Part shown: in pieces, positions 17,001 through 24,495 of the stretch | Numbering within the stretch: position 1 is the first letter of the stretch | How the letters are laid out: each line of letters starts with the position of its first letter | DNA from: Aldehydirespirator sp965248735 | GTDB taxonomy: Bacteria > Actinomycetota > Acidimicrobiia > Acidimicrobiales > Aldehydirespiratoraceae | Assembly (NCBI GenBank): GCA_965248735.1 | Contig: OZ252146.1 | Span: 3,658,001-3,722,000, forward strand | Direction: 5' to 3' | DNA: 64,000 bases | Position numbers and translations under genes: made by a program | Notes under the pieces: model-generated | The model's input: only the letters and a program-made list of their open reading frames with translations | What the model was told of the DNA's origin: nothing | The model's database searches: none

Positions 17001-18565
17001 CCGGCTTCGTGGGGGCCGTCACAGCCGACTATGTGGTCTTCGACGGCTGGGGTGTGGGTGTGCATTCGGAGGTGACGGTGACTGTGAGCGCCGGATGTAC
17101 GGTGACCGGTACCGCTGGTGTGGTTCGCATCGAGGGCACCGACGGCGACGATGTGATCTGTGTGCCGGACTCGTCAGCCCGCGACGCGTTCCACATCATC
17201 GATGCCAAAGGCGGCAACGACATCGTGTTGGGTGGCGACGGCGTCGAGTGGGTCTACGGAGGCGCAGGGCAAGACGTGATCTACGCACTCGACGGTGACG
17301 ATCTCATCGACGCGGGCACCGGCATCGACACGATCTTTGGCGGCGCGGGATTCGACACGATCTACAGCGCCGATCTCGCCGACACGGTCCACGACGATCC
17401 GTCGGGCCACGAGATCATCATCACACCCGAGACCTCCAGTCCCGCCGCGCCGACAGCTGGCAGCGACCAGGCCCGTGTCGAGCCCTCGGCGACGGTGCTG
17501 ATCGGGGTGCTGGACAACGACTACGACCACGACGACGACCTCGACGAGGCGACGCTGAAGATCACCCGGGTGCCCGCGTCCGGCACCGCGGCAGTCGCCA
17601 TCTCCGACGAACTCGGTGCCCATGTGAGCTACACCGCAAGCAGCGCGGCGGGATCGGACACGTTCGCCTATGAGGTCTGTGACCACCGCGGCGGCTGCAC
17701 GATTGCCGAGGTGATCGTTGTTGTCGGCACCACCGGCTGCACGATCATTGGCACTGAGGCCTCTGACACCCTGCGCGGCACTCCCGGCGACGACGTGATC
17801 TGCGGGCTCGGCGGCAATGACACCATTCACGGCCTCGGCGGCAACGACACAATCGTCGGCGGAGACGGTGACGATACCCTCTACGGCAACGGCGGCAACG
17901 ACACAATCGTCGGCAGCAACGGCGACGACACCATCCGGGGCGGAGACGGCGACGACACGCTGTTCGGCGGAGACGACGACGACACGCTGTCAGGCGGCTC
18001 CGGTGCCGACAGCTTGTGGGGCGGCGACGGCAACGACACACTCGACGGCAACGCCGGCGACGACACCCTCTCTGGCAACGGCGGTGCAGACACCGCTGTC
18101 GGCGGCGGCGACGACGACACCATCTGGGGCGGACCCGGACACGACAACATCGACGGCCACGCCGGAAACGACACCGTCCACGCAGGAACGGGCGACGACA
18201 TGGTGCGCGGTGGCAACGGCGACGACACCCTGCGGGGAGGCCCCGGCGACGACACCCTCCACGGCTGGGCCGGAGCCGACAGCCTGTGGGGAGGCGACGG
18301 AACCGACGCCCTGTGGGGCCACACCCAAAACGACACTCTGCGCGGCGGCCGAGGCGACGACACCCTGCACGGCGGCGGCCACAACGACACCCTCCACGGA
18401 GGCAACGGCACCGACAGCATCTATGGCAACGCCGGCGACGACTACGCCTACGGCGGCCTCGGTGACGACACCCTCGACGGAGGCAACGGCACCGACTACC
18501 TCAACGCAGGAGCAGGCACCGACTCCTGCCGCCGCGGCGAAACCACCGCCCAATGCGAGAACTGA
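14045..18565 (+). CDS. Large secreted SGNH/GDSL hydrolase with RTX calcium-binding repeats
   Basis: This 1506-residue exported protein starts at 14045, four bases after GGAGGA; the longer frame upstream lacks a site. It has a signal peptide (LQAVLIALLVVVVAAPAVGA) and a first module up to about 380. The SGNH hydrolase domain follows, with block I ALGDSYSSGEAG (Ser near 391), block III TIGGNDAGF and block V SFHPNAAGHEAY (about 702-713). Next are an acidic linker, Ig-like/cadherin-like domains with an interposed short RTX stretch near 1057-1110, and about 250 residues of GGxGxDT nonapeptide repeats (about 1252-1499). SGNH enzymes are esterases or lipases; RTX repeats fold on calcium outside the cell. 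An esterase acting on acylated polysaccharide would suit the locus, but this is inference. Confidence 0.85.
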   Translation: MTCDCRASMVAALQAVLIALLVVVVAAPAVGAQNAEETERSGQQPESSGEPETPGDAAECGDLYALGEWTLARYEELIDCLFDLPESPDTGGKQATGTARASKGGVARQSASECGDVDVEHVAQQYLPERSSFGFVIGHLRIHLMYLTCEDGSPAAGYRTGLQVVAGPNRGEHSRYCLVRRDDRIVEESTSRANGCPSYIGGDPTVAVAAHLHRISYRDDRRFRQVLMWADIDGNGSHDGGEPYDIAFSPDDGRSESFSIPETIGSLARRGALAGQQVLVVDSLGVPLGDTAVSADIVIGPNQGAAVTCRNTRPRTASGPVQAGSCITGADGWITLIYRAAAGGAVLERQELDVLRAFLDTDGDGRYSTGEPFQYTTIRIAEPINYVALGDSYSSGEAGEDDDHEFQGIYRTGKPADPACRRWNMAYPFNVDDYLLGGAFTIDSYACTGAITLNIHDPNNATNTRRPSPAAEEFDPDAEQQDDDWEPRQAVSLEAANDLRSVDMVTLTIGGNDAGFGPIIQQCVGLSASCEDAALVNSLSAISARVVDVISEVRLVAPEASIFLLGYPLPVPLGSERGTFCESLTASGVLSEVSWGPFFLSNLLPAIRLLNAVDETGTLSLLEVSAREAEFLRRMGTMLNETVETAARVGGAYFVEVARPHDSTAGAESFDGHAPCDRDEAWLHGASGESASSSFPPTSGRSFHPNAAGHEAYARLLARFIENAVDAGATLTDAGLPVSPDPVGISGLTDGARAATGDGRSYVGGKDSPGRLRSADAGVGSSSALRGSADETANTGDEETPDAGTVLLLQRRLTEPATDCARPFVAPGEQVELEAEGFEADSSVVLSARGVTLSGTALAPAAISEATADSEGRLAVRWTVPTESEIQGDQSPRAYALEASGTGADGGTLKARMAWPLVAYPGAPSCALADAASTAVGQPVRVAVLANDTVAPGGSWDVASVAVRPVAAGDFAVDSSGGSVTFTPDPGFVGAVTADYVVFDGWGVGVHSEVTVTVSAGCTVTGTAGVVRIEGTDGDDVICVPDSSARDAFHIIDAKGGNDIVLGGDGVEWVYGGAGQDVIYALDGDDLIDAGTGIDTIFGGAGFDTIYSADLADTVHDDPSGHEIIITPETSSPAAPTAGSDQARVEPSATVLIGVLDNDYDHDDDLDEATLKITRVPASGTAAVAISDELGAHVSYTASSAAGSDTFAYEVCDHRGGCTIAEVIVVVGTTGCTIIGTEASDTLRGTPGDDVICGLGGNDTIHGLGGNDTIVGGDGDDTLYGNGGNDTIVGSNGDDTIRGGDGDDTLFGGDDDDTLSGGSGADSLWGGDGNDTLDGNAGDDTLSGNGGADTAVGGGDDDTIWGGPGHDNIDGHAGNDTVHAGTGDDMVRGGNGDDTLRGGPGDDTLHGWAGADSLWGGDGTDALWGHTQNDTLRGGRGDDTLHGGGHNDTLHGGNGTDSIYGNAGDDYAYGGLGDDTLDGGNGTDYLNAGAGTDSCRRGETTAQCEN

Positions 18566-19154
18566 ACCCCCCAACCCGGCCAGCTTCAGCCACACCTACG
18601 AGCCGCTCGCTGAAACGCCTACTGCTGCATTGCGTGATCGGCCCACGGAAGGCCCCCTTAGTCGCGCGGTGACACCCAATTGCCCGGCCCTCGGAGTAGC
18701 TCACCAGGAGCGATGGAAGATGACGGTGAACGTAGGCAGAAGACGAGGTGGCCAGAGCCAGCCTTCGGTGACAGCTGAGAGGCCGAGCGGGTATGCGCCG
18801 CGAATCCGGCGCATACGGGCGGGGCCGTGGCCCGAGCGGCCCGTGAGTGCAGCGAACAAGAGCGGGAAACACACCGCCGCACCGCGACGGGCTAGTACCC
18901 ACCGCGCATGTTCTAAGCCTGGATCACTCATGATGGTTGGGCCTTGACGGCTGGGCAGGTCTGACTCAGCCTGAATCCGGCCCTTCGGGTGCCTTTCGGT
19001 GGACCTGTCGGCCTGGCCCGGTCGGCGGGGCGCGCACCGACCGGTCGGGCGGGTGTGACCTGATAGGAGCCTTGAGTCCAGCACCGTGAGTGTTCTGTCC
19101 GCCGTCGCGGCCGGTGGCGCCTGACCCGTCAACCAACGAGGGGGCATCACCATT
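18566..19154 (+). other. Gene-free region upstream of IS110-type transposase; candidate bridge-RNA region
   Basis: These 589 bases hold no credible gene. A perfect hairpin lies at 18791-18816 (GTATGCGCCG, loop CGAATC, CGGCGCATAC). IS110-group elements carry a structured guide (bridge) RNA in the non-coding part upstream of the transposase, so the portion from about 18850 to 19154 is the place to look for it. No element end could be fixed from sequence alone. Confidence 0.4.
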
Positions 19155-20398
19155 ATGACAGCAGATCTAGCCGGGGTCTTCGGCGGGGTCGACACCCACA
19201 AGGACATCCATGTCGCCGCGGTCGCCGACACCGTGGGGCGGCTGTTGGGCACCGCCAGTTTCGACGCCGACACCGGCGGCTGTGGGCGGCTGCTGGGCTG
19301 GATGGGCTCCTTGGGCGCGCGGGGCCGTGTCGGGGTGGAGGGCACCGGCTCCTACGGTGCGGGGCTCGCCCGCCGTCTGGGCGCCGCGGGGGTCGCCGTG
19401 GCCGAGGTCAACCGCCCCAACCGTGAGATGCGCCGCCGCCGGGGCAAGACCGACACCGTCGATGCCGAGGCCGCCGCTGTCGCAGCGCTGCGCGCCGGCG
19501 GCGCGTCGGCGCCGGAGTCCGGCGACGGCCGCGTTGAGGCGATCCGCGCGCTCTCGGCGGCCCGACGCTCAGCGATCAAGGCCCGCACCGTGGCAGCCAA
19601 CCAGGTCGGCGGCCTCATCGTCACCGCCCCCGAGCATCTCAAGGACCGCCTCCGGGGTCTGGGTTCGGCGGCAGTAGCCAGGGCCTGCGCCCGGCTGCGG
19701 CCCGACACGAGCCCGGACACTGTCACCGCGGCGGCCAAGGCCGCGCTGCGCTCGCTGGCACGGCGCCACCGGGCGCTCACCGCTGAGACAGCCCGGCTCG
19801 ACGCTGAACTGCTCAGCCTGCGCGAACAGGCCAACCCGGCGCTGCTCGGCGCTGTCGGCGTCGGACCCGAGGTCGCCGCGGCGCTGCTCACAGCAGCCGG
19901 GGACAACCCCCACAGGATGCGCAGCGAGGCGTCCTTCGCGGCGCTCTGCGGAGCCGGCCCCATCGAGGCGTCCTCGGGGCACACGACTCGCCACCGGCTC
20001 AACCGCGGCGGCAACCGATGCGCCAACAACGCCCTGTGGCGCATCGCCATGGTGCGCATGCGCGTCGACGAGCGCACCATCGCCCACGCCGCCCGCCGCC
20101 GCGCCGAGGGCAAGACCAAACGCGAGACGATCCGCTGCCTCAAACGCCACATCGCACGCGAGGTCTACCGGCTGCTCACCGACCCGCCGCCAGTCCCAAA
20201 CGGCCACGACCTGCGCCGCCAGTCCCGAACGGCCACGACCTGCGCCGACAGCGCCACAGCGCCGGGCTCACCATCACAGCCGCCGCACACGCCCTCGATG
20301 CCGCCCCCACCCCGATCCCAGCACTCGAACGAGGCCTCTGGCACCACCGCGGCCTCGCCGAGCGCTACCAGCAGCACCTCACCCAAATCACGACTTGA
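19155..20398 (+). pseudogene. IS110-family transposase, 3' end frameshifted
   Basis: The frame begins MTADLAGVFGGVDTHKDIH and shows the RuvC-like DEDD catalytic pattern: D in GVDTHKD, E in VEGTGSYG, and D/D in KTDTVDAEAAA. The C-terminal Transposase_20 domain follows, with ALCGAGPIEASSG and RLNRGGNRCANNAL. A 29-base tandem duplication (20190-20247) then shifts the frame. The current frame runs on to 20468 with meaningless Ser/Pro/Thr residues. Removing one copy restores LTITAAAHALDAAPTPIPAL and the following residues, ending at a stop at 20396-20398. The serine and catalytic parts precede the break, so partial activity cannot be excluded. Recombination by this family leaves no clear terminal repeats, and none was found. 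Confidence 0.8.
20190..20247 (+). repeat. 29-bp tandem duplication in IS110 transposase
   Basis: Two adjacent 29-base copies, 20190-20218 and 20219-20247, differ at one position (A versus G at base 9 of the unit). 29 is not a multiple of three, so the duplication causes the frameshift in the transposase. Only one copy fits an intact family protein. Confidence 0.9.
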
Positions 20399-20527
20399 CA
20401 AACATAGGAGCGTCCACCGAAGCGGTGAGCGCCGTGGGGTTGGCGTGTCCACCGAAAAGGCCTCCTGACATAGGAGAATGACGTTGCTGATAACGGTGAT
20501 TCTCGGCCATGTGAGGAGGCACTTCCT

Positions 20528-21168
20528 GTGAGGAGCATAGCTGGTGGGATCGACGGGGTGGAGGTTCGCTTTGACGACGGCTCGCTGGTGGCTGATGCGG
20601 GGCTTCTGCTGGCGGGGACGCTGATTCGCAGGCTTGGTTTGGAGGCGCTGGTCGATGAGGGTGTGCGCCCGCCTCGGTCCGGGCGCGGGTCGGGGGCCAA
20701 GGTGCTCAGCGTGGTGGCTTCGATGCTTGTGGGCGGGTCTTTCGTTGACGACGCCGACCGGCTGCGGGCCGGCTCGGCGGGCACAGTGCTGGGCTTGAGC
20801 CGTCGGCGCCTTCTACTTTGGGGACGTTTCTGCGGTCGTTCACCTTCGGGCATGTGCGCCAACTCGACCGCGCCCAGGAGCAGGCGCTTCACCGGGCGTG
20901 GTCTGTGGGCGCGGCGCCTGCTGTGTCGGAGATGACGATCGATTTGGACTCGACGGTCTGTGAGGTGTTCGGCCGCGCCAAGCAGGGCGCGGCGCGTGGA
21001 CACACCGCCGTGTTGGCTATCACCCGCTGTTGGCGGTGCGCGACGACACCGGCGAGGTGCTGCACTCTCGGATGCGGTCGGGCAGCTCCCAGCGCGGCCA
21101 CCTCCGCTTCGTCGCCGAGGCGCTGGCGCGGCTGCGCCGCCTGGCTGCGGGCGCGGCGATCTTGCGGT
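20528..21168 (+). pseudogene. IS1380-family transposase remnant
   Basis: Three successive reading frames together spell the N-terminal half of an IS1380-type DDE transposase. Frame 1 (20528 to about 20805) gives LGLEALVDE and VVASMLVGGSFVDDADRLR. Frame 2 (about 20807-21015) gives APSTLGTFLRSFTFGHVRQL and MTIDLDSTVCEVFG with the first catalytic Asp. Frame 3 (21015-21168) gives GYHPLLAVRDDTGEVLHSRM. At least two indels and loss of the C-terminal half make it dead. The 3' part ends where a minus-strand IS3 fragment starts. Confidence 0.8.
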
Positions 21169-21171
21169 AGC

Positions 21172-21675
21172 CCCACGCCGGCCACTCCGCGGCGTACTTG
21201 GCCACATCAGGCTCGATGCGGTCCACCACAGGCGCGGGCCGGACCCTTGGCCATCTCGCCCGAACGCAGACGCGCCAGACGCGCGTGGTAGGTGCGCCGG
21301 GGCACACCGACCAGCTCGGTGAACCTCGAGGCGCTGCTGCCGGCGTCGGTGCGGATCATCTCGAGGTCCTCGAAGCAGGGAGATACTCCGCCCCCTTCTT
21401 CCACACCCGCAGCTGCACATGGGCCTCACCCAGCGCAGCCTTGAGTTCCTCACACTCAGCCTCGAGCTCCAACTCCCGCGACGAACGCCGCCGACGGCCC
21501 TGAGCCAGGCCCTCGCGGCCCGCTTCCAAGAACGCCCTCTTCCAGTTGTGCACGGTCTGCTCGGACACACCGCCGCGGCGGGCTGCCTCCGCCGCGGTCA
21601 ACTCCCCGCGCAGCACCGACAACACCACCTGCAGCTGCGCTCAGGACTCCGATCCGACGGCTTGGCCATCATCAT
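21172..21675 (-). pseudogene. IS3-family orfA/orfB fragment
   Basis: On the minus strand an orfA-like HTH protein runs from about 21628 to 21356 (AAEAARRGGVSEQTVHNWKR, then a coiled coil). Its likely start near 21675 (MMMAKPSDRS) is out of frame with the rest by one indel. It leads into orfB N-terminal pieces in two frames: ASRFTELVGVPRRTYHARL and VVDRIEPDVAKYAAEW followed by GYRKI. The DDE catalytic domain is missing, because the fragment abuts the IS1380 remnant. Confidence 0.7.
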
Positions 21676-21837
21676 CTCCTTGCATCAGGACCCAACCTAG
21701 ACCTGAGCAAGATTTCCTGACCCGGGACATGTGTCCGAGAGTGGTTGCTGCACTTCTTGGTTGAGTGCGACGTGGGATCGGTGGCGATCATGGACGTGGG
21801 ATCAATCTGAGCTTCCCCCCGAATCGTGGAGAGGTGG

Positions 21838-22110
21838 TTAGGCCGCGTTGGCTAGCTCGTGGTCGGTTGGGCTGGTCATGTTGTTGGTGGAATGTAGCCG
21901 CCTGGGGTTGTACCAGGTGTCGATCCAGGCGGCGATGTCTCGCCGGGCCTGGTCTCGGGTGCGCCAGCGCCGCTTGGAGATCAGCTCGTGCTGGAGGGTG
22001 GAAAAGAACGACTCGGCGCAGGCATTGTCGAGCGCGCATCCGACGCGTCCCATCGACTGGGTGACCCCGAGGCGCCGGCAGGCTTCAGCGAAGGCGTCTG
22101 AGGTGTATTG
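21838..22110 (-). pseudogene. IS3-family orfB C-terminal fragment
   Basis: The minus-strand frame encodes YTSDAFAEACRRLGVTQSMG, DNACAESFFSTLQHEL and WIDTWYNPRRLHSTNN, the end of an IS3 integrase core including the last catalytic Glu (NACAES). Family similarity begins at about 22110; the open frame upstream of this is unrelated. It lies on the far side of the orfA fragment's 5' end, so it comes from a separate or rearranged element. Confidence 0.8.
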
Positions 22111-22157
22111 ACCAGGTTCAAGTGGTCGTCGCAACACCTCGATCATGGAGGTGTGCG

Positions 22158-22301
22158 ATGGGGACGATGCGGGAGCGGCAGCGAGAGGTCCAGCTGTATC
22201 GCGGTCAGGTGCCGTCGCCGGGGCGGCCGACGGTGGCATGGCGAGAGGATCGGGTCAGGTTCTGGGCAGCGATCGCCCGAGTCCATAGACTGGCCCGCTG
22301 A
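22158..22301 (+). pseudogene. IS30-like transposase N-terminal fragment
   Basis: A 47-codon frame starts MGTMRERQREVQLYRGQVPS and continues RPTVAWREDRVRFWAAIAR, an N-terminus I recognise from actinobacterial IS30-type transposases. The match ends around 22277 and a stop follows at 22299-22301. The mutarotase ATG is only 14 bases further on, so this fragment forms part of its 5' region. Confidence 0.6.
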
Positions 22302-22315
22302 ACAGGGGGCAAACC

Positions 22316-22651
22316 ATGTCGCGCCGTCTATGCCATGTGTTCAGGGTTCGTGACCCCGACCTCTACGCAGCCGAGCACGCCACCGTCTGGCCCGAGATCG
22401 ACGAGCTCCTCAGATCCATCGGATTCAAGAGCTATGACATCTATCTCCACGGAGATCTTGCCATCTCGTTCATGGACGTTGAGGACTACGAGGAAGCCAC
22501 CGCTCGCTACAACGCCAGCCCCGACGCAACCCGCTGGGAGGAGCACTGGGGCGACCTGCTCATGATCGACGAGATCGAGGAGGGCACGGACTGGCCCATG
22601 CCCCTCAGACACGTCTGGAGTTTGGACCCGCCGGGGGAGCCGGCCGGTTGA
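22316..22651 (+). CDS. rhaM: L-rhamnose mutarotase
   Basis: This 111-residue dimeric alpha/beta-barrel protein of the RhaM/DUF718 family interconverts the alpha and beta anomers of L-rhamnose in the cytoplasm. It has the N-terminal RRLCHVFRV strand, the Y17-x-x-x-H21 pair in LYAAEHATVWPEI and tryptophans W74/W78 in TRWEEHW, all typical of the active site. Length agrees with the family (about 104). An AGGGGG site precedes the ATG. Its stop overlaps the TTG start of the next gene, a PhyH dioxygenase, so the two are translated together. This is the strongest pointer to L-rhamnose as a substrate of the locus. Confidence 0.9.
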   Translation: MSRRLCHVFRVRDPDLYAAEHATVWPEIDELLRSIGFKSYDIYLHGDLAISFMDVEDYEEATARYNASPDATRWEEHWGDLLMIDEIEEGTDWPMPLRHVWSLDPPGEPAG

Positions 22652-23439
22652 GAGCCGAGGTCTCGCCCGACGAGATCGGCTTCTACCGCGAGAACGGGTT
22701 CCTGATCATCAGGGATCTGCTCGATGCAGCCGACCTTGAGAAGTGGCGCAGTGCGGTGGACGGAGCGGTGGGCGGCCCCGGGGTGTCGGGCCGCGACCTC
22801 GATCCTGATCAGGCCGAGTACTACGATCGGGTCTTCCTGCAGCGGGTCAACATGTGGAGGACGAGCCCCGCAGTTCGCGAACTCGTGCTCGACGAGCGCT
22901 TCGGGCGGCTGGCCGCGGCCCTCACCAGCGCCGACGAGGTCCGCCTCTACCACGACCATGCCCTAATCAAGCTGCCGTGGGCCAACCCCACCAACTGGCA
23001 TGCGGACAATCCGTACGACCCCTACCGGTCCCCGGAAGCGATCATGCTTTGGATCGCCCTCGACGACGCCGACGCCCGCAACGGCTGCCTGCACTTCCTG
23101 CCCGGCAGCCATCGCCGCGAGAGGCTGGACGACGGCGCGGCACTGGACGAGGCCAACATCGGAGCGCTGCTGGAGGCCAACGCAGAGTTCGCGGCCATTG
23201 AGCCGGCGATGGCCGAGGTCGAGGCGGGAGCCGGGATCTTCATCAACGGCATGACCGCCCACGCCGCCGGGGCCAACATGACCCGCCGGCCCCGCCGGGC
23301 CTTCTCCATGCTGTTCATCCCGGGGCGCTGCCGCTACACCGGCCAGCCCGGCGCCCTGCCCACCGAGCTGGCGGCCCGACTACATGCTGGCGACATTCTC
23401 GAGGACGACGAGCACCTGCCCCTGCTCTACCACCGCTGA
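22648..23439 (+). CDS. PhyH-family Fe(II)/2-oxoglutarate dioxygenase 3
   Basis: This 263-residue dioxygenase starts with TTG at 22648 inside a TTGA overlap with the rhamnose mutarotase stop, with GGGGGAG 9 bases upstream. Iron ligands are H118-A-D120 (NWHADNPYDPY) and distal H205 (MTAHAAGANM), with arginines in TRRPRRAFSM. Coupling to a mutarotase suggests that its substrate is a sugar or methylated/acylated sugar derivative; that would be a new role for a PhyH protein and is inference. It is convergent with the aldolase gene (83-base gap). Confidence 0.87.
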   Translation: MRAEVSPDEIGFYRENGFLIIRDLLDAADLEKWRSAVDGAVGGPGVSGRDLDPDQAEYYDRVFLQRVNMWRTSPAVRELVLDERFGRLAAALTSADEVRLYHDHALIKLPWANPTNWHADNPYDPYRSPEAIMLWIALDDADARNGCLHFLPGSHRRERLDDGAALDEANIGALLEANAEFAAIEPAMAEVEAGAGIFINGMTAHAAGANMTRRPRRAFSMLFIPGRCRYTGQPGALPTELAARLHAGDILEDDEHLPLLYHR

Positions 23440-23522
23440 TCGGGCCCGAATCGCCGAGCAGCCTGCCCATTCTGAACCCGGGCCAGGCGAACGCCCGAAC
23501 CGGACCACGGCCCGCCGGTCCC

Positions 23523-24449
23523 CTACCAGGGCTGATGGAATACCTCGGTGGCGAGCCGTTGGAGTTGGTCGATCAGGAAATCGACATGGCTGAGAACCGC
23601 AGCGCTGGGTGTCTGGGTCAGGGGGCGCAGGACCGGCGACGCGATGAGGCCGCGGCGGGCCAGAATCCGCTTCTCCATGCAGAGGAACAACTCAAAGTCC
23701 TGTAGCGAGAAACCGATGTAGGGCAGCAGCAAACCGAACAGGTCGTGGGCCCTCTCTCGCTCCCGGGAGATCGCGGCCTCAAACACCGTGTCGAGCAGGT
23801 CGGCGATAGCGGCGCCGGGCATGATCCCGTCGATGCCGGCCGCGATGCCCTCGAGCATGTACAGCCCGCCCCACCCCTCCAGGATGCTGATGCGCCCGGC
23901 CAACGCCGAGCCGATGGCGCTGAGCTTGTCCACCATCATCGGATCCTCAAGCTTGAGGAACCGGAAGTTGTGGCTGCGATCCGACAACTCCGCGACAAAT
24001 TCGGCGCCGACCGTGGGCCCGCCGGGGTTGAAGTCCTGGATCAGGATGGGCAGCGGCGTCGCTGAGGCAACCGTGGCGCAGTAGTCACCGATGTCGGCCT
24101 CCGACGCGCCGAACTGGCGGGGAATGGCGAAGGAGATGACGTCGGCGCCCATGCCGGTGTAGCGCTGAGCCAACTCCGCCGCGCCGCGGGCCGATCCGTG
24201 ATTGGCCTGGGCGACCACCGGAACCCGGCCGTCGTTGGCCTCTACGGCGATGCCTACGACCTGGTCGCGCTCGGCCTCGGTGAGCTTGTAGAACTCGCTG
24301 CCATAGGCGGGGAGGCAAATGCCCGCCAGTTGCTGCCCAGCGATCCAGTCAACGACTCTCGCAAGCGACTCTGCGTCGATGGACTCATCGGGATGGAACG
24401 GAGTCGGGACCACGGGCACGACACCACGAAGCGAAACCACGCCGGTCAT
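23523..24449 (-). CDS. DHDPS/NAL-family aldolase (2-keto-3-deoxy sugar acid aldolase candidate)
   Basis: This 308-residue class I aldolase of the DapA superfamily has strand 1 RGVVPVVPTPF, the GSEFYKLT loop where the usual motif is GTTGE-like, and the Schiff-base Lys166 in FRFLKLEDP. The usual tyrosine motif YNxP is replaced by LIQDFNP, so it is not a true dihydrodipicolinate synthase. The ATG at 24449 is chosen because homology starts there; the upstream frame is a shadow. It is the last gene after the dehydratase (46-base gap), and the pair would convert a sugar acid to 2-keto-3-deoxy acid and then cleave it to pyruvate and lactaldehyde if rhamnonate is the substrate. Confidence 0.82.
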   Translation of the reverse strand: MTGVVSLRGVVPVVPTPFHPDESIDAESLARVVDWIAGQQLAGICLPAYGSEFYKLTEAERDQVVGIAVEANDGRVPVVAQANHGSARGAAELAQRYTGMGADVISFAIPRQFGASEADIGDYCATVASATPLPILIQDFNPGGPTVGAEFVAELSDRSHNFRFLKLEDPMMVDKLSAIGSALAGRISILEGWGGLYMLEGIAAGIDGIMPGAAIADLLDTVFEAAISRERERAHDLFGLLLPYIGFSLQDFELFLCMEKRILARRGLIASPVLRPLTQTPSAAVLSHVDFLIDQLQRLATEVFHQPW

Positions 24450-24495
24450 CTGGTCAAACCTGCGGCTCCAACCCCCCGTGGCGAGGCGCTCGGTG

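Larger units (their letters stand above)
18566..22302. mobile_element. Insertion-sequence graveyard
   Basis: The interval contains remnants of at least four families: IS110, IS1380, IS3 (two pieces) and IS30, none intact. Some abut or interrupt each other, which shows repeated insertion at one place between the secreted hydrolase and the rhamnose locus. Element boundaries and target duplications could not be defined. Confidence 0.75.

Noticed and set aside
17800..18540. Highly repetitive GC-rich DNA considered as CRISPR or minisatellite
   Set aside because: It is in frame and encodes RTX nonapeptides with degenerate codons; no identical repeats with unique spacers.
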